Assembly: GCA_013399115.1 (NCBI GenBank)
Contig: VXAA01005662.1
Location: forward strand, 207,996 to 271,995
Reading direction: 5' to 3'
DNA length: 64,000 bases
Origin: Anseranas semipalmata
Lineage: Eukaryota > Chordata > Aves > Anseriformes > Anseranatidae
Shown: positions 51,380 to 63,067 of the stretch, in pieces
How positions within the stretch are numbered: the stretch's first letter is position 1
Layout of the letters: the number at the start of each line of letters is the position of its first letter
Made by a program: the position numbers and the translations under genes
The notes under the pieces: generated by a model
What the model was told of the DNA's origin: nothing
What the model saw: the letters and a program-made list of their open reading frames with translations, nothing else
The model's database searches: none

Positions 51380-51760
51380 CTTTGCCATCACTACCTGCCC
51401 TCGGGTGAAGGAAGGCGCTCACGCAACAGCCAGCAAAGCCGAGAACCTTTTCTGACAGTCGCCGGGAGCTCCACGAAGTGCCTGGGAAGACTTCGTTACC
51501 CCCGAGTTCGCACCAGCAGTGCGATGAAGACTCTGCAGACAAACCCCGATCCCTTGGAGGGCAGACGGCGGAGCCGGAGCAGCAGCCAGCGCTCCAGCAG
51601 CCAGGCACTGCGGACACAAAGCATAAATTAACCTACCTGGAGCTCCGTGCTGCCACAGCCACGTCGCTCTTAGTATTTCCAGGTCATTTAGGAGAGCTGA
51701 GGCACTCGCGCATGATGCTGCGCCTGCCCCACAAAGCTTACCCAGGAAAGCACTAAGCCC
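51380..51760. promoter_or_regulatory. CpG-enriched patch in the intron, possible regulatory site or alternative exon
   Basis: CpG is clearly more frequent here than in neighbouring intron. On the minus strand a strong donor-like CAG|GTAGGT occurs with its last exon base at 51637. The open frame leading into it starts without an ATG, so a coding exon is not supported. It could be an untranslated alternative first exon or an enhancer. Confidence 0.3.
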
Positions 51761-54003
51761 TTCGTGTCGGACCTTTGTCAAAGAAGCCTTAAATATTGGA
51801 GAGAAACAAGGACCAGTGAAAAGCAGGGACCCTGGAGGTGCTGGAGCAACCCCACAGGGGGCTGGCAGCCACTGCTGCGGAAGATGTCAGCAGGGCTGCA
51901 GGGGCGTGCAGGATTTGCACTGCCTTCCTGAGCCCAGGCGAACACAGCTGGAACGCAGCTGTCATCCTAACTCCCAGATACGGACGGGTTCGGATCAAGC
52001 ATTACAGACAATATCGTGTAACTGGCTTCTAGGGCAGCAGCGAGCAAAAATAAATTGCATCCACCAGAGGAGTGGACCAAATGAGGAACGGCGTAGGAAC
52101 AGGAACAATTCCCATGAATTCTGCAGGCTAAGCATCCTCAAGCATGGCTCACGCCTGGAGAAGGGCATAGCCAGCCATTTTTCCTCTCCCCTCTCTGGCC
52201 ATGCAGAACAGAATATCCCATTATTCCAGAAGATGCCAGGATGTGCCCACGGCTTTTGCGCTGTCCTCTCCCTGCTTCACCTTTCCTGGAGGTGCCAGCG
52301 TCCCCGCGCCGTCAGCCCACAAGCCTTGCTGCTATTTTTGGCAAACCTGAGGCTGAGCTGTTTAATCTTGCAGAGTCACCGAAGCATGCTGTGCCTTTGT
52401 TTTGCTGTTTGCAAAACCGAGCTAATAATAAGCACCTCTGTAAAATAACCTGAACAGCTCAGATGAGGACATGAACTATTTTTATCCATGCAGAAGGATG
52501 CTGCAGGGGGAATGAAGTTCCATTTTGCTCTGAATTCCAGCTGTGCTCAGAGCTGATGCTTTTTGTTTTACCAAGCCTTTTCAGATACACTCTGAACTTC
52601 CTGAAATTTAATTTATTTACTTTTTTAACCACTAAGATGAGTGCGGTAATTGCAGCCCGCTCAGCAAATGACGGTAGGTAGCACGCGCACAGAATATAAC
52701 GCACCGTGCCGCAGACAACAGCGACAAGGACTCCTGTCCCTGCGAATTGCATCCAGCAATTGGGGAAAAAAGGAACAGCAGAAATACAAATGAATGGCTT
52801 TATCTGCAACTTACTGCCAGCACAACGGGCAGCGAAGCCAGGCTGGCAGCGCAGTACCAGAGCAGAGCTGGTACCAGGATGTGCCACGCCATGAGCCAGG
52901 CTCTCGGCAGCTTGCTCCAAGGTCACCATCTCAAGCTGTTTTGCACTGTTAAAAGTGCTTTTTGGCTCAAGCCTTACAGACCGATATTGCAGAAATACCC
53001 AGATACATAGCTGATAAAATACTCGTTTGCAACCCTCCTGTTGTGACCCTTGGGACACTGCTACATTTTCATTCTCTTATTTCCACGCAGAAAAAACATC
53101 AGTTTTCACATCCTAGCCCATTTTCTCTTTACATGGAGGTTTGATGGCACTACACCTTCATTCCCCAAATTAATGGAATTCAAACATAGCTTCCCCAGCT
53201 CAAACAACTTCAATTTTATCTCATTCACAAACCAGCATAACATACATATATTCCAGGAGTATTTTATTTTGACTTGGCAGGAATGTTTTGCTTTGGAAAG
53301 GCTCAAATGTTTTTAATTTCATGATTACAGCCATCACATTAACGTGATAAAGTACACTGTCAATACCCCAGCCTCATTTAGCTGATATCCCAATTAACAT
53401 GTTGATGGCCTGGATGTGTTCTAGTAAAATATTTACATTACTTCATATCAGAATTTAGGCAACGTGAAAATATCTACTTATACAATTATCTTCTAGCTCC
53501 ATTAAAAATCGTCACCTTCCATAAAATAGGAGAAAGCTATAGTAGGGGCTCAAATCAAATACCTCGTGCAATGTCTCCCATTCTACTCTCTTTTTTTCCA
53601 ATGCATGGCCATTAAAATTGCCTCAGACCCCAAACGAAAGAAAGGAAAACCGATTCACATTTGCAGTTGCAAGTCTAATCCTACCCATGTTTTCACTTCA
53701 TTATTCTGGTGTCACAAAAACACGGAAACTGCTGTCAATTTGAAGGAATTATTACATCCTTATACTTTGCTACTCGCAAACACTAATTGACAAAAGCAAA
53801 TTTGTCTGTCAAGAGTGGGGATGAACACTTCCCCTAATTTAATCAGGAGTAAATCAGCTGGCAAGTCATTAGTACACAGATGCTGTAATAATTGAGTCTC
53901 TCCATTGAGGTGACAGGGAACAATTTATATTTTATTTATGCAAAGAAAGCTATTTTCAGTATTTTGTTTCTTTTCCTCTGGTATTTTCTTTTGGTGGTTT
54001 TTT

Positions 54004-54012
54004 GGGGGGGGG
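54004..54012. repeat. G9 run
   Basis: Nine G residues, followed by further G clusters (GAGGGGAGGG) to about 54025. Such clustered G tracts could form a G-quadruplex, but this is not shown. Confidence 0.9.
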
Positions 54013-54109
54013 CTGAGGGGAGGGTTCTTGGTATGGCAATGGCATGCAGCAATCCTGCCATTTGGAAAACCTCTCTTCCCCATGGGTGGAAGAACAACTA
54101 CCTTTTGCC

Positions 54110-54320
54110 ATGCAGCGCACCCATCACCTTCCGCAGTCACTGGGAACCAGGGGGCAGCATCGGCTCCGGCTTTGTCGGAGTCGTCGCAACCCCGACGGAG
54201 CAGCAGTGCGGGCCGGCTGAGCTGGCAGCCGGGCAGAAACGGGCCTGCCTCTACAAAGCAGCTGCTCCCATGGGACAGGGCAGCACCTACATCACCTCGA
54301 TCCCTAGGTGCCCGTTTTGG
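54110..54320. promoter_or_regulatory. CpG-enriched patch between a G run and an A run
   Basis: Repeated CGG/CCG-containing words (for example GGCTCCGGCTTTGTCGGAGTC) stand out from the flanks. It lies between a G9 run at 54004-54012 and an A14 run at 54325-54338. There is no splice or coding signal I trust. Confidence 0.22.
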
Positions 54321-54324
54321 GGGG

Positions 54325-54338
54325 AAAAAAAAAAAAAA
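54325..54338. repeat. G-run/A14 homopolymer junction
   Basis: A G run is followed directly by fourteen A residues. Confidence 0.95.
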
Positions 54339-57200
54339 CACTAAGCACCGGATAAATGTCACTTTTTCTTATTATATCCCTAGTAACAGCTCATTCCGCT
54401 GGGTGGAAAGAAAAAATATTAGTGATATTACCATTTCATTTCCGTGGCCCCTCAATCCATTCAGCTCAGGTGGGAGCATGCCATCTCTCAAGGAGGTTTT
54501 CTACTTATTGCTTTTAGGGGAAGAAATAAATGGGTTTTCCTGCTAGTGCTGGAGCCGGCCCTGGAGAGAAGCAGATTATCTTGTTCTCCCCCAAAGCACA
54601 AGGCTCCAAGGACATTTGGAGCAGTTTGATGCATTTCTTGTCATCTCAGACAAATAGGATTTGGGGTTTGATAAAAACGACGCCTCTTTCTACTCGGGCA
54701 CAAACACCGCTGCACCGCCTGGCAGCGCCGTGCCCAGAAGCTGGCGGGGGGCTCGCCTGCACCTCCCTGTGCACCCCAGCGTGCGCAGAGACAGACGCTG
54801 CTTGCTTCCAGCTCCCAAACTGCTGGAACTTGTCATGATACCAGGAAAGAAACCCGGACGGTAGCTCTGTCCCAAGGGAACAGAAATCTTCAAGGGCAGG
54901 CAGATTTAGTAAGAGGAAAAAAACAACATTCCCACCACCTGCCATTAAATTTCAGCAAAATAAAAGCCAGGCTGTAATTTCGTAATGCTGCAGTAAATAA
55001 TTCAGTATTCCAGGTTGCTCCAGGGCTGGCCAGCAGCCCAACAACAGCCAGCATCACAAGTCTGCTGCCCAGGAGGACCATTCTCATGGGGATCACTGAA
55101 CACGTCTCACCTCGCTCACCTGACACCTGCTCTTGCCCCAAAACCCCAAACTAGAAAATCTGCCTCTGCACAGACCTAGCCGGTGGCACACGAATTAACA
55201 GAGACTTGCTGCAATCATGTTGGAAACAAAGTCTGTTTGCTGTACATACACATCTTCTCTTAGGTCAGGAAAAGCAGCAAACTGTTAGCATGAAAAATTT
55301 ATTACTGACTAATGCGCGTAGGAAACCTGATGTAAAAGCACCAAAAAGCACATTCCCAGTCCTGAGTCAATGTGGTCTTAAGCCAATGGATCCAAGCAAA
55401 TTTTATGCTGACTTCTTGCTGTCCATAAGGGGACAGGAGAGCTGTCACAGGAGCTCTCCTGCTCAGATGCTCTCATAACGGAGCCTGAGCTCCCTGAAGA
55501 GAACCACGAGAACAAGAGCAGCTTGAATGGACGAAACGCACAAAGGGTTGGGTTTGCTCTGCCAGTTCGTCACACAGGAGGGAAAAGGCAAAAAGGTCAG
55601 CGAGGTGTGGCTCTGAAGAGTCTCCGTGCCTGGTGCACAGAGATCTGGCCCAGGAAGGCAGGAGAAGAAATTGCCCATTTTAGGTTCTTGTTGGTCATTT
55701 CAACTGCAGATTTTTTCCAGCCATTTTCTTTACACACCAGACACCAAGTCCCATATTTCTGTCTGAAAGCCTCACCCACACCAACAAGCACAGATCAATT
55801 GTGCCAAGTAGCACGGCTTTGATGTGAGCCCATTAAGTCACCTCCTTGCAGCCCACGCACACGGCAGGAAAGCGAGGGACACGGTTCCCTCAGTGCCCAA
55901 TGGGCTCTGCTAACCTCGGCTTTTGGGAGGGCAAAGGCCAGCCACCTGGGCTCCAGCTGAAAGGTCTGAAACCAGTTCCTGTTTGGTTGGTGATTAATTA
56001 AATCAAGGAAAAATACAAGAGAAATTAAAGCATATGCTAAATAATTTTTCACAGTCTCAGCCGTATTTAGAAAGGTCAGAGATTTCCTTCAATGCCTTGT
56101 GAAGGGCAGAAATTTTCCCATAAATTCTTCCCCAGCTGCCTGATGCATACTTTCAATCAGAGATTATATTAGTGAAGTTTTCTTAGAAAAGGACTTGGCT
56201 ATAAGGGATTTATTAGGAAGAGAAGTGTCCCATTTGGAAATGCAATAAGTTACAGCTAAGTGTGGATCTGTGGTTTTATTTAAAAATACAGAAATCCTTC
56301 CTTCTCTGCTGCGACTCTGTCCCTTCAGAAAGGGAATCGTCAGCGCTGATTTTCCCTCCCTGGCTCATGCACTACAAAATCTGCCCGCCCACAGCCTGTT
56401 CCCTTTCCCACCAGGCAGCACATCGCTGTCAACTCGATGCCTTTCATAAAAGGCGTAAAAGCAAGTCAGTGCACCTAGAGTGTCAGGTGCAACAAAGAGA
56501 GGTGTTTTCTTGACTTTCGGTGCTCAAGGAAAATTTGCTGCCTTCTCCAGTAAAAAGCTTTGAGTTTTACATCAATTTCCATGGAAGAATTCCTGTGAGC
56601 TTTGCATCACATCCTTAATTTTCTAATTGGTCGCCAAACCAGACTCATACCTATTTGTAGAGCAGCCATCAGTGGGATACAAAACATACATATTGGATAA
56701 CGTATATGTAATTTCAAGATAATACATAAAAGTTTCAGTGCAGCATCTTAAAATCCAATTGATTTTCCAGTTACCTAAGCCCTCTTGTTCATTCAGGTCA
56801 TATCTTGAACCAAGTTCCTTATTTCACAACCAATGGAAAATTATCCAGCAAGGTACAAAAAACTGGGAGCGCCTAACAAATCAGCAGCATCCACGAGCCA
56901 AAGAATTAATGGAAAATGACAATTACTGTAATGGAGCAGCGAGTCAGAGAATAATATGCAGAGATAAGTCCGGAAAACTGCATTTTGCTGAACAAGTTGC
57001 TTGGAATTTACCCACGTATAAAGAAAGTGGTTTCTCTGCTAAGCCCAGCTCCTCAAGGGAACCCTCAGCTCTCCTTGAGATCAAGTCTCACTACATATAC
57101 TCAATATTTCATGGAGGGTGTGCAATACCCTTCAAATTCTCACCATCTCTCTCATTTTTAAGTTTGGTAGGCCCAGTTATAAATCTTTACTGAAAAGATC

Positions 57201-57212
57201 TTTTTTTTTTTT
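57201..57212. repeat. T12 homopolymer
   Basis: Twelve T residues in unique intron sequence. Confidence 0.95.
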
Positions 57213-58684
57213 AATCAAACTGTCAAATGGAAAAAACCTACAGCTTTTTATGACAGCATATTTTTGTTTGAGCAAAATTTATTGCATGGAACTGTGCCAG
57301 AGTAAGGTGCAAATTCACGCTCCAAAGAAGCATCATCATCCAGCATTGCCTGGGAGACAGGACACTCAGCTGCGATGGGAAGATCTGGGTTACAAAGCCA
57401 GCCTCTCAGTTACTGCTTTTGGAAACCATCATCTCCGTGGTTAGGCTGGAGCAGGTGAAAAACCAACCAAGCAACCTGCATATGAAATGGAAACCTTATT
57501 CACCAAGCAATCCTAGATAGGAATTACAGTCCCTCTTTTGAAATTACACTCTCGTGAAAGGTGCCTGTGCCCCCAGCTGACACTAACAGGTCTCTCCTGC
57601 ATCAGGCAAATTTAATGCATGCGACAGCAAGGATTTGCTGCCTTGGGTAACTAGAGCAGTGTCAGTGAACCAAAGCAGGGAGTTAAGCCAGCCGTGCTAT
57701 AAACCCACAGTCTTTCTATCTGCACTATATCCTGTGCTCAGTGCAAATAGAAAAACCCAGGTAATGCCAAGGAACACATCCCAGCAAACAAATTTTTATT
57801 GAGGCATAATAAATATAAGGTAAGTGGCAGCAGTGCAGTAGGGTACAATTCAAAGGTAGAATGCTCCTTCCAAAACTCATTTTCTATGCAATGTACAAGT
57901 AAACAGCACTTCAGAGGTTAAATAAAGATCAAGTAATTGTGCAAAGGGCAAAACAGCTTTGGAGCAGGGCTGCCATATGACAACATACTCTTTAGACTAA
58001 TATTGTCGTTACCATAGTACTTCCTAGGGTACTACGCAAACCTACAAAAACGATGCAAGAATAATCAGCCAGTTATGCAGAATCAGCTGCACAGATTCAA
58101 GTCTTCCATCAGATGGGAAGAGGAGCAGCTGGCAGGAGAAAAGTTAACTTTGAAGACATTAAATATTTGCTTTTCAGAGCAGTTACTGAGGCACAGGATT
58201 TGGCAAGACACATTTGCAAGAGGGTAGGATGCTTGGCCATGCGTCCTCCACTCTCGCTTACCTGAGGACAGATGCCGCTACACAAAACCTAAGGGTTATT
58301 CTGCAGGCAAGCCCTAGCTCTTCTTGCAGGTGCTGTGCAGGAAAAGAGTCCCTATAACCCAGAATGCCAAGATCTCCATGCAAAGAGAGCAATTCTTTTA
58401 CACCATTTGAAGAAAATCCACGAAGCAGAGGTTCAGTTCACTGTGACTCTCTGGCCTCGTCCTGCTCGCTCACAAGCAGTAGAAATCCCCATTTATACAG
58501 GGAGGGCTTTATTTGGGAAGAAAAGGCTTCTGGCCTTGATTTCTTTTCAGCTAACAAACCTGGCACCTTCGGAAAAGTTTGGGGCAAAGCTTTCCTTCCC
58601 TTGGTCAGAAAAATACTGAAGCCAACAGCTAGACTCGGATCATTTTTAAGTAGGCTATGAACTTCAGAGTAGTGTTGGTTCTGG

Positions 58685-58700
58685 GTTGTTGTTGTTGTTG
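58685..58700. repeat. (TTG)n trinucleotide repeat
   Basis: Five TTG units within a longer G/T-rich stretch that extends to about 58737. Confidence 0.88.
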
Positions 58701-59430
58701 GTTTTTGGTGCATTTCTTTGTTGTTTTTTGTTTGTTTCCACAGCCCTTCCCACCCAGCTGGAATAAAAACCAAAGCTCCCTTTCTAGCACTCTGGCTTAC
58801 TACTTGCAATGTAAAAAAGGCAGATGCTAAAGAAAACATGAGATCTTTCCAGATGGTACCTGAAAAGTTGTGCTGTCAAGTCTGATTTATTTAGAAGTCA
58901 GCATTTCTCCAGGCACATAGTTTGACATTTAATTAAGGCCAGGACCTTTATCATTCGAGCACATTGCAGTGCTGTTAAAAAAGCCCAGGTGTCACTACTG
59001 CTAATGATGTGGTACTGAGTGTCTACCAGCCTTGCTTATGAAGTTTGGACTGTACAGGTCAAAACTTGACTCTGCAGAGCTCCTCAGATAGCGATGTTGC
59101 AAAGGAATTATGGGGGGCAAGACCTGGTTTTATGGTTTCTGCAGGACTTGCACAGCCCAACACGATGTAGGGCCCTTGTACAGCTCTACCTCAATGTCAC
59201 TGTTTGGAGGCACAGCAGCTTTGTCCCAGACCTGTATCCTCTCCCTGTTCCCCAGGGCATCTTTCCCGCCCACATTAAAGCCCCAGAGTGCAGGGACAGC
59301 CTGGGTAGCCAAATTGTGCCAGGCCCTACAGACACGCATATCCTCAAACACATCCACTGAAGTTCTGCTCTCAGGTATGCCGAGTATATACTGCTCTTGC
59401 CATGCAAACAGAAAGCTCACACAGACAAGT

Positions 59431-59447
59431 CACACACACACACACAC
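59431..59447. repeat. (CA)n microsatellite
   Basis: About eight and a half perfect CA units. Confidence 0.95.
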
Positions 59448-61112
59448 TATCTACTCTTTTCTCTTTGAACGTCAGTGATGTTCACGGCAGCATCCTTACA
59501 TCCCATTGTACCTTGTACATGAAGGCTGCACATCCCTAGGAATACCTCCAGCAAACGCTACACAAACGATCCCTCGGAAGGAGGAAAACCTTCTGGTTGA
59601 GTTACTGGGGTGAGATTCCAAGGCCCTAGCTTCCCAGACTTCTTCCCTGGTAAGAAAGGGAAAGGAAAAGCCAACAACACAAGACTTTCCACCTCAGCTT
59701 TCCCAGCTGGTTGGGCTTACTCATTTGGAAAACAAACTGCTCGCTCAGGACCAGGGCTCTCTAGTACATCCTTTCCTTGTGTAGCATTCAATGTAGTGGA
59801 TCCACAGCCTTGGGATTGATCCCGTGCCCTATAACATAAAAGATGAACACCAAACCCTCTTGGAAAACTTTCTGATATCTCCTTGGAGGCAGCACTATGA
59901 CCACAGGCTTGATAAACTGAGCAGTCATCAGCTAACGAGTCGTTCTCCTGACTCTGCCTGTGAAAGCACTGTGAGAGTCACAACAGAGTCACACAGACAT
60001 CTGCAGCAAAGCCCCAGCGTACAATATTTTGGTTCTCACTACACAAATACAAACACTATAATCCAAACGTCAGCAGTTAGAGAACTGGCTGGGGAAAAGA
60101 TAGGGAAGGAGAGGACATTTTGGTGCATGTATCTTAGCAAATATGTTCTCCGACACAGTAATAAGAATAAGCAGTACATCTGAATAAAGTGAGCGCTAGA
60201 AATTCATAGCATATTGTTGAGGTATCAACTGAAAAATAAAAAGCAAGACCAGAGGCTTTCTCCACAGCCATAAGCAAATAAACACATCCATTCTCTGAGC
60301 TACCTGTCCACAGGGATGGGAAAAGAGAGCAAGTCTTGTCAAAGCCATTAGGTCGATGGTTGCATCTTGGGAACCTGGGTATGAGGGAGGCTGCTAGCAC
60401 TTAACAGAGCAGTGCTTCAGAGCCCCTGTGCAGAGCCAACAAAGAGAAACAAAAAGGAAGAGGTCGGTGCGGGCATGTTACGCGCTCCCTCTTTAATTAC
60501 TAAAAAGGTGTAAGCAACAGATAACCGGGCCCATCTGTAGAGAAGTCACACACATGAAAACAATTAGGAAAGGGAACAGAGCTTCAGGTGCTATGGTAAC
60601 ACAAAAAGCCATGACAAGCAAAGGAAAAACCCAAACACTGTCCTTCATAGACCTGAAAGCCAAAGCGGAGAACCACGCTCCTAGAGATGTTTTGCACTGC
60701 AACAGTCACTGTCCAAGACAGCAAACAACCTCCAGCTTGAACAACATTATTTTGAAATAATTCCTATATTTGTGTTTGAGAAGTCGCTATTTACGTTGCG
60801 TACACACCTAAACACAATGACCATTTCCGCTATAAGGCTCAGAGCAGCTTGTTCTAGTCCCCATTAACCCCAAACATGCAACGATCCCAACCCTTGCCTC
60901 AAACATGCAACCACTCAGACCAAGGCTTTTAATTGCTCTGGGGAGGAGCTGAAGCAGGTGGGCGATGCAACGGGGCTCCCTCCAACTTTCCCTTGGGAAA
61001 ACACCCGGCTTTGGGAAGAACTTGGGGAACGGGCCTGGGAAGGGACGAAGGGCAGCGCCAGCCAGGAGGCGATGAGCAGGGAGCTGGGGTTACGCGCGCG
61101 TTCCTCCCTTAC

Positions 61113-61230
61113 CTGCTTCCATAAGCTGGCACTGCTGTCCGAAAACTTGCGAGAAGGTAACGGGGCCTGCAGGGCCGGAGGGCGCCGGCGAGGGGTCCAT
61201 GGCTCTCTTCGGGTCCTTCGTGTTAGTCAT
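61113..61230 (-). CDS. First coding exon of a minus-strand gene; N-terminus of a probable coiled-coil scaffold protein (possibly long-form kazrin)
   Basis: The exon reads from an ATG at 61230 down to 61113 and gives 39 codons plus one base. The peptide begins MTNTKDPKRAMDPSPAPSG and ends with FGQQCQLMEA. It is followed at once by a good splice donor, G|GTAAGG (GT at 61112-61111). Exon end phase is 1, which fits the acceptor phase of the exon at 4186-4343. The exon sits inside a CpG island, as expected for a 5' exon. A second in-frame ATG at 61200 has the stronger Kozak context (GCCATGG); the ATG at 61230 has C at -3 and A at +4, so the true start is uncertain. The frame stays open upstream into the assembly gap, but I see no in-frame ATG there. 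The residues are Pro/Ala/Ser-rich, then turn helical near the end. Kazrin is a guess based on how this segment and the next exon would precede a kazrin-like coiled coil. The sequence itself proves only a spliced coding start. Confidence 0.75.
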
Positions 61231-61604
61231 GGGGCAGAGCCCGGCAGCCGCCCGCAGCCCCCCAGGCCCCCGCGGGGCAGCTCCCGGGCGCGTCCCGGTG
61301 GCCTCGGGTGCAACCCGGCGCTGGGAGACGAGGGCAGGGCCACGGCAGGCACTGGGGGCTCCGCGTCCCCTCGCGGGACCGCGGCGCCCTGCCCACGGCC
61401 GTGGGTTTGCAGCCGGCGGGGCGCGCAGCCCTCGTCCTCCCAGCCGCAGAGGCCNGGCGGGGGGGAGGAGGCCGGAGGCGCGCTTCGATGCCGCCTCCTC
61501 CGCCCCGCTGCGGCGGCCCGGCCTCCGCTCCCGGCCCCCCGCCTCCTGCCTCCGCTCCCGGCCTCCCGCCTCCCTCCCGTGCTGCGGGGCCGCAGCTCGG
61601 CGTT

Positions 61605-61668
61605 NNNNNNNNNNNNNNNNNNNNNNNNNNNNNNNNNNNNNNNNNNNNNNNNNNNNNNNNNNNNNNNN
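61605..61668. other. Assembly gap (64 N) inside the CpG island
   Basis: The 64 unresolved bases lie between very GC-rich flanks, the usual kind of place where short-read assembly fails. The gap lies upstream of the first coding exon and may hide the transcription start, 5' UTR or more N-terminal codons. The base at 61455 is also unresolved. Confidence 0.99.
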
Positions 61669-61770
61669 AAGGGGATGGGGGCCGGCACAAGCCCCCGCTG
61701 CCTCGTCCCCCACAGACCTTGCACCTTGCTGTAACTCTTCCCCTGGAAATACCAGCCGGGGTTGGGGGTT

Positions 61771-61815
61771 TTGGTTGGTTGGTTGGTTGGTTGTTTTTTG
61801 TTGTTGTTGTTTTTG
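61771..61815. repeat. (TTGG)n followed by (TTG)n
   Basis: A tetranucleotide TTGG tract (61771-61792) runs into TTG units at 61800-61810. It lies just outside the CpG island. Confidence 0.92.
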
Positions 61816-62875
61816 CAGGGATGAAGGGCCAAGAGTTAACTCCCAGGACAGTCTGACACAGCTGATTCATCTTTATTTTAAAAAATCCAATGCAAAGGAT
61901 GCTGACTCCGGGATCTCTGCATAATTTTGTCCTCTGTGAGTCACCAGCGCTGTCTTTGGGAAGAAAAGTCACCAGGACACAGCCACCAGGACAACACAGG
62001 CTGGGGCCCAGCTGGAAACACAACCGGGCAGATTCCAGCATGGGTCCAGCCGGGTCTGGGCCTCACTGCCCCTTCCTGCAGGCAGCTGAGGCAGAGGGAC
62101 TTGCCCAGGGATGCATGGAGAAGTTTTAGCAGCAGGGAATCGAAGCCTGGGCCATGCAGCACCTCCGGCAATGGCACTGCACAGCGTGAGCTCAGCCCTT
62201 AATTTGTGGCCCCCAGAAAACCCCAGCTCCAGCACTTCAGTGTGCTGACCCCTCGCCCAGTCCAAAGACACTGGTAGATGGAGCGGTGTAACAGCTGCTC
62301 AACTGGTTCCATGCTGTGGAAGCTGTGGTGCCTCCACCAGGTCGCTCCTTCCTGTACTGGTTTAAATGGTTTTAGGCTCAGATCAGCTACGGCAGAGTGA
62401 AGTCTAAACAAACAGAACAGAGGCATCTTCATGTGTTCGTTTTGCTAAAGATGCAGGAACAATTCTGTCCTCGCAAGAGGAGGAGAGATGTCCAACTTGA
62501 CCTTCTTGTCTGCTATATGGAGAAAAGTAAAAACTGGTCTGTTTGGTCCACGTGACTTCAGCATTCAGATATTGATTTCTGGGGCTGTTTTTCTCCTCCC
62601 TGACGTGCAAACATCAAAGGCTTTTCTCACCATTTCCAAAGCAGCCCGAGCAAAGCCAGCCTAATGCACTAGGAAGTGGAAGAATTAGGGAGTTTTCTGA
62701 ACTTCAGACATGAGCGAGCTGCATGTTTCTTTTCATGCTACTACCCAATTTACTTCCTGCCATATAGCTTTCGTGAAGAAAAAGGAAGGGTTCAAGATTT
62801 AGTAGAATGATAATATCCAAATTGTATATGGTACTTTGTAAAGTATTTTTCATCCATACATCTCACAGTGGGGAA

Positions 62876-63010
62876 TTATTATTATATCCCTCCTACAGAG
62901 GGAAAACTGTATTATAATAATAATCAAAAAGCCTCATTTCCCACATTACTCAGAGAAAATAATGTATTAATAGGACATTTCATTATCATAGAATTATAAT
63001 TATCATTATT
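62876..63010. repeat. AT-rich low-complexity stretch
   Basis: Repeated ATTATT/AATAAT words on both strands, interrupted by short unique segments. Confidence 0.6.
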
Positions 63011-63034
63011 TTGTGAGTATACAAGAAGTTATGG

Positions 63035-63067
63035 CAGATGTTCTTGTCGTTTCCAGATGTTCTTGTC
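63035..63067. repeat. 19-bp tandem duplication
   Basis: CAGATGTTCTTGTC occurs at 63035-63048 and again at 63054-63067, a simple tandem duplication with little divergence. Confidence 0.75.

Larger units (their letters stand above)
4344..61112 (-). other. Large first intron (about 56.8 kb) of the minus-strand gene, if no exon intervenes
   Basis: The interval runs from the GT donor at 61112-61111 to the AG acceptor at 4345-4344. Both signals are canonical and the flanking exon phases agree. Very long first introns are common in vertebrate genes for scaffold and developmental proteins, and often hold enhancers. Extra exons with phase 1 on both sides could be hidden here, and I could not rule them out by eye. 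The contents are described in separate entries: three CR1 copies, simple repeats, an assembly gap and several CpG-dense patches. Confidence 0.6.
44100..61112. other. Unique intronic sequence with several CpG-rich patches, no gene recognised
   Basis: About 17 kb. It is somewhat more GC- and CpG-rich than the rest of the intron, especially at 47710-47757, 51380-51760 and 54110-54320. Simple repeats are frequent (A, G, CA, TG, TTG). Frames of up to about 210 codons occur in the GC-richer parts without recognisable domains. Confidence 0.55.
61010..61690 (-). promoter_or_regulatory. CpG island, likely promoter of the minus-strand gene
   Basis: The stretch is very GC-rich and dense in CpG, in sharp contrast to the AT-leaning window around it. 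It overlaps the first coding exon and extends upstream of it with respect to the minus strand. A GC-box-like CGCCCCG lies at 61501-61507 (GGGGCGG-like on the minus strand), and purine- and pyrimidine-rich GC tracts are frequent. I see no TATA box at a convincing distance. That fits a dispersed, island-type vertebrate promoter. An ambiguous base at 61455 and an N gap at 61605-61668 hide part of it, so the transcription start and 5' UTR cannot be placed. Confidence 0.7.

Noticed and set aside
51816..52448. 210-codon plus-strand frame
   Set aside because: It begins with GTG rather than ATG, has no recognisable domain and lies in a GC-richer patch where long frames are expected by chance.
52459..53058. 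199-codon minus-strand frame
   Set aside because: No recognisable domain, no CpG or splice context, and about the length chance permits in this much sequence.
53938..54546. 202-codon plus-strand frame with an ATG
   Set aside because: It passes through a G9 run and an A14 run and gives low-complexity residues. No splice or homology support.
61199..62041. Long GC-rich open frames on both strands (up to about 270 codons)
   Set aside because: They run through N bases and exist because the CpG island lacks stop codons. Only the short minus-strand segment ending at the 61112 donor has splice and start-codon support.
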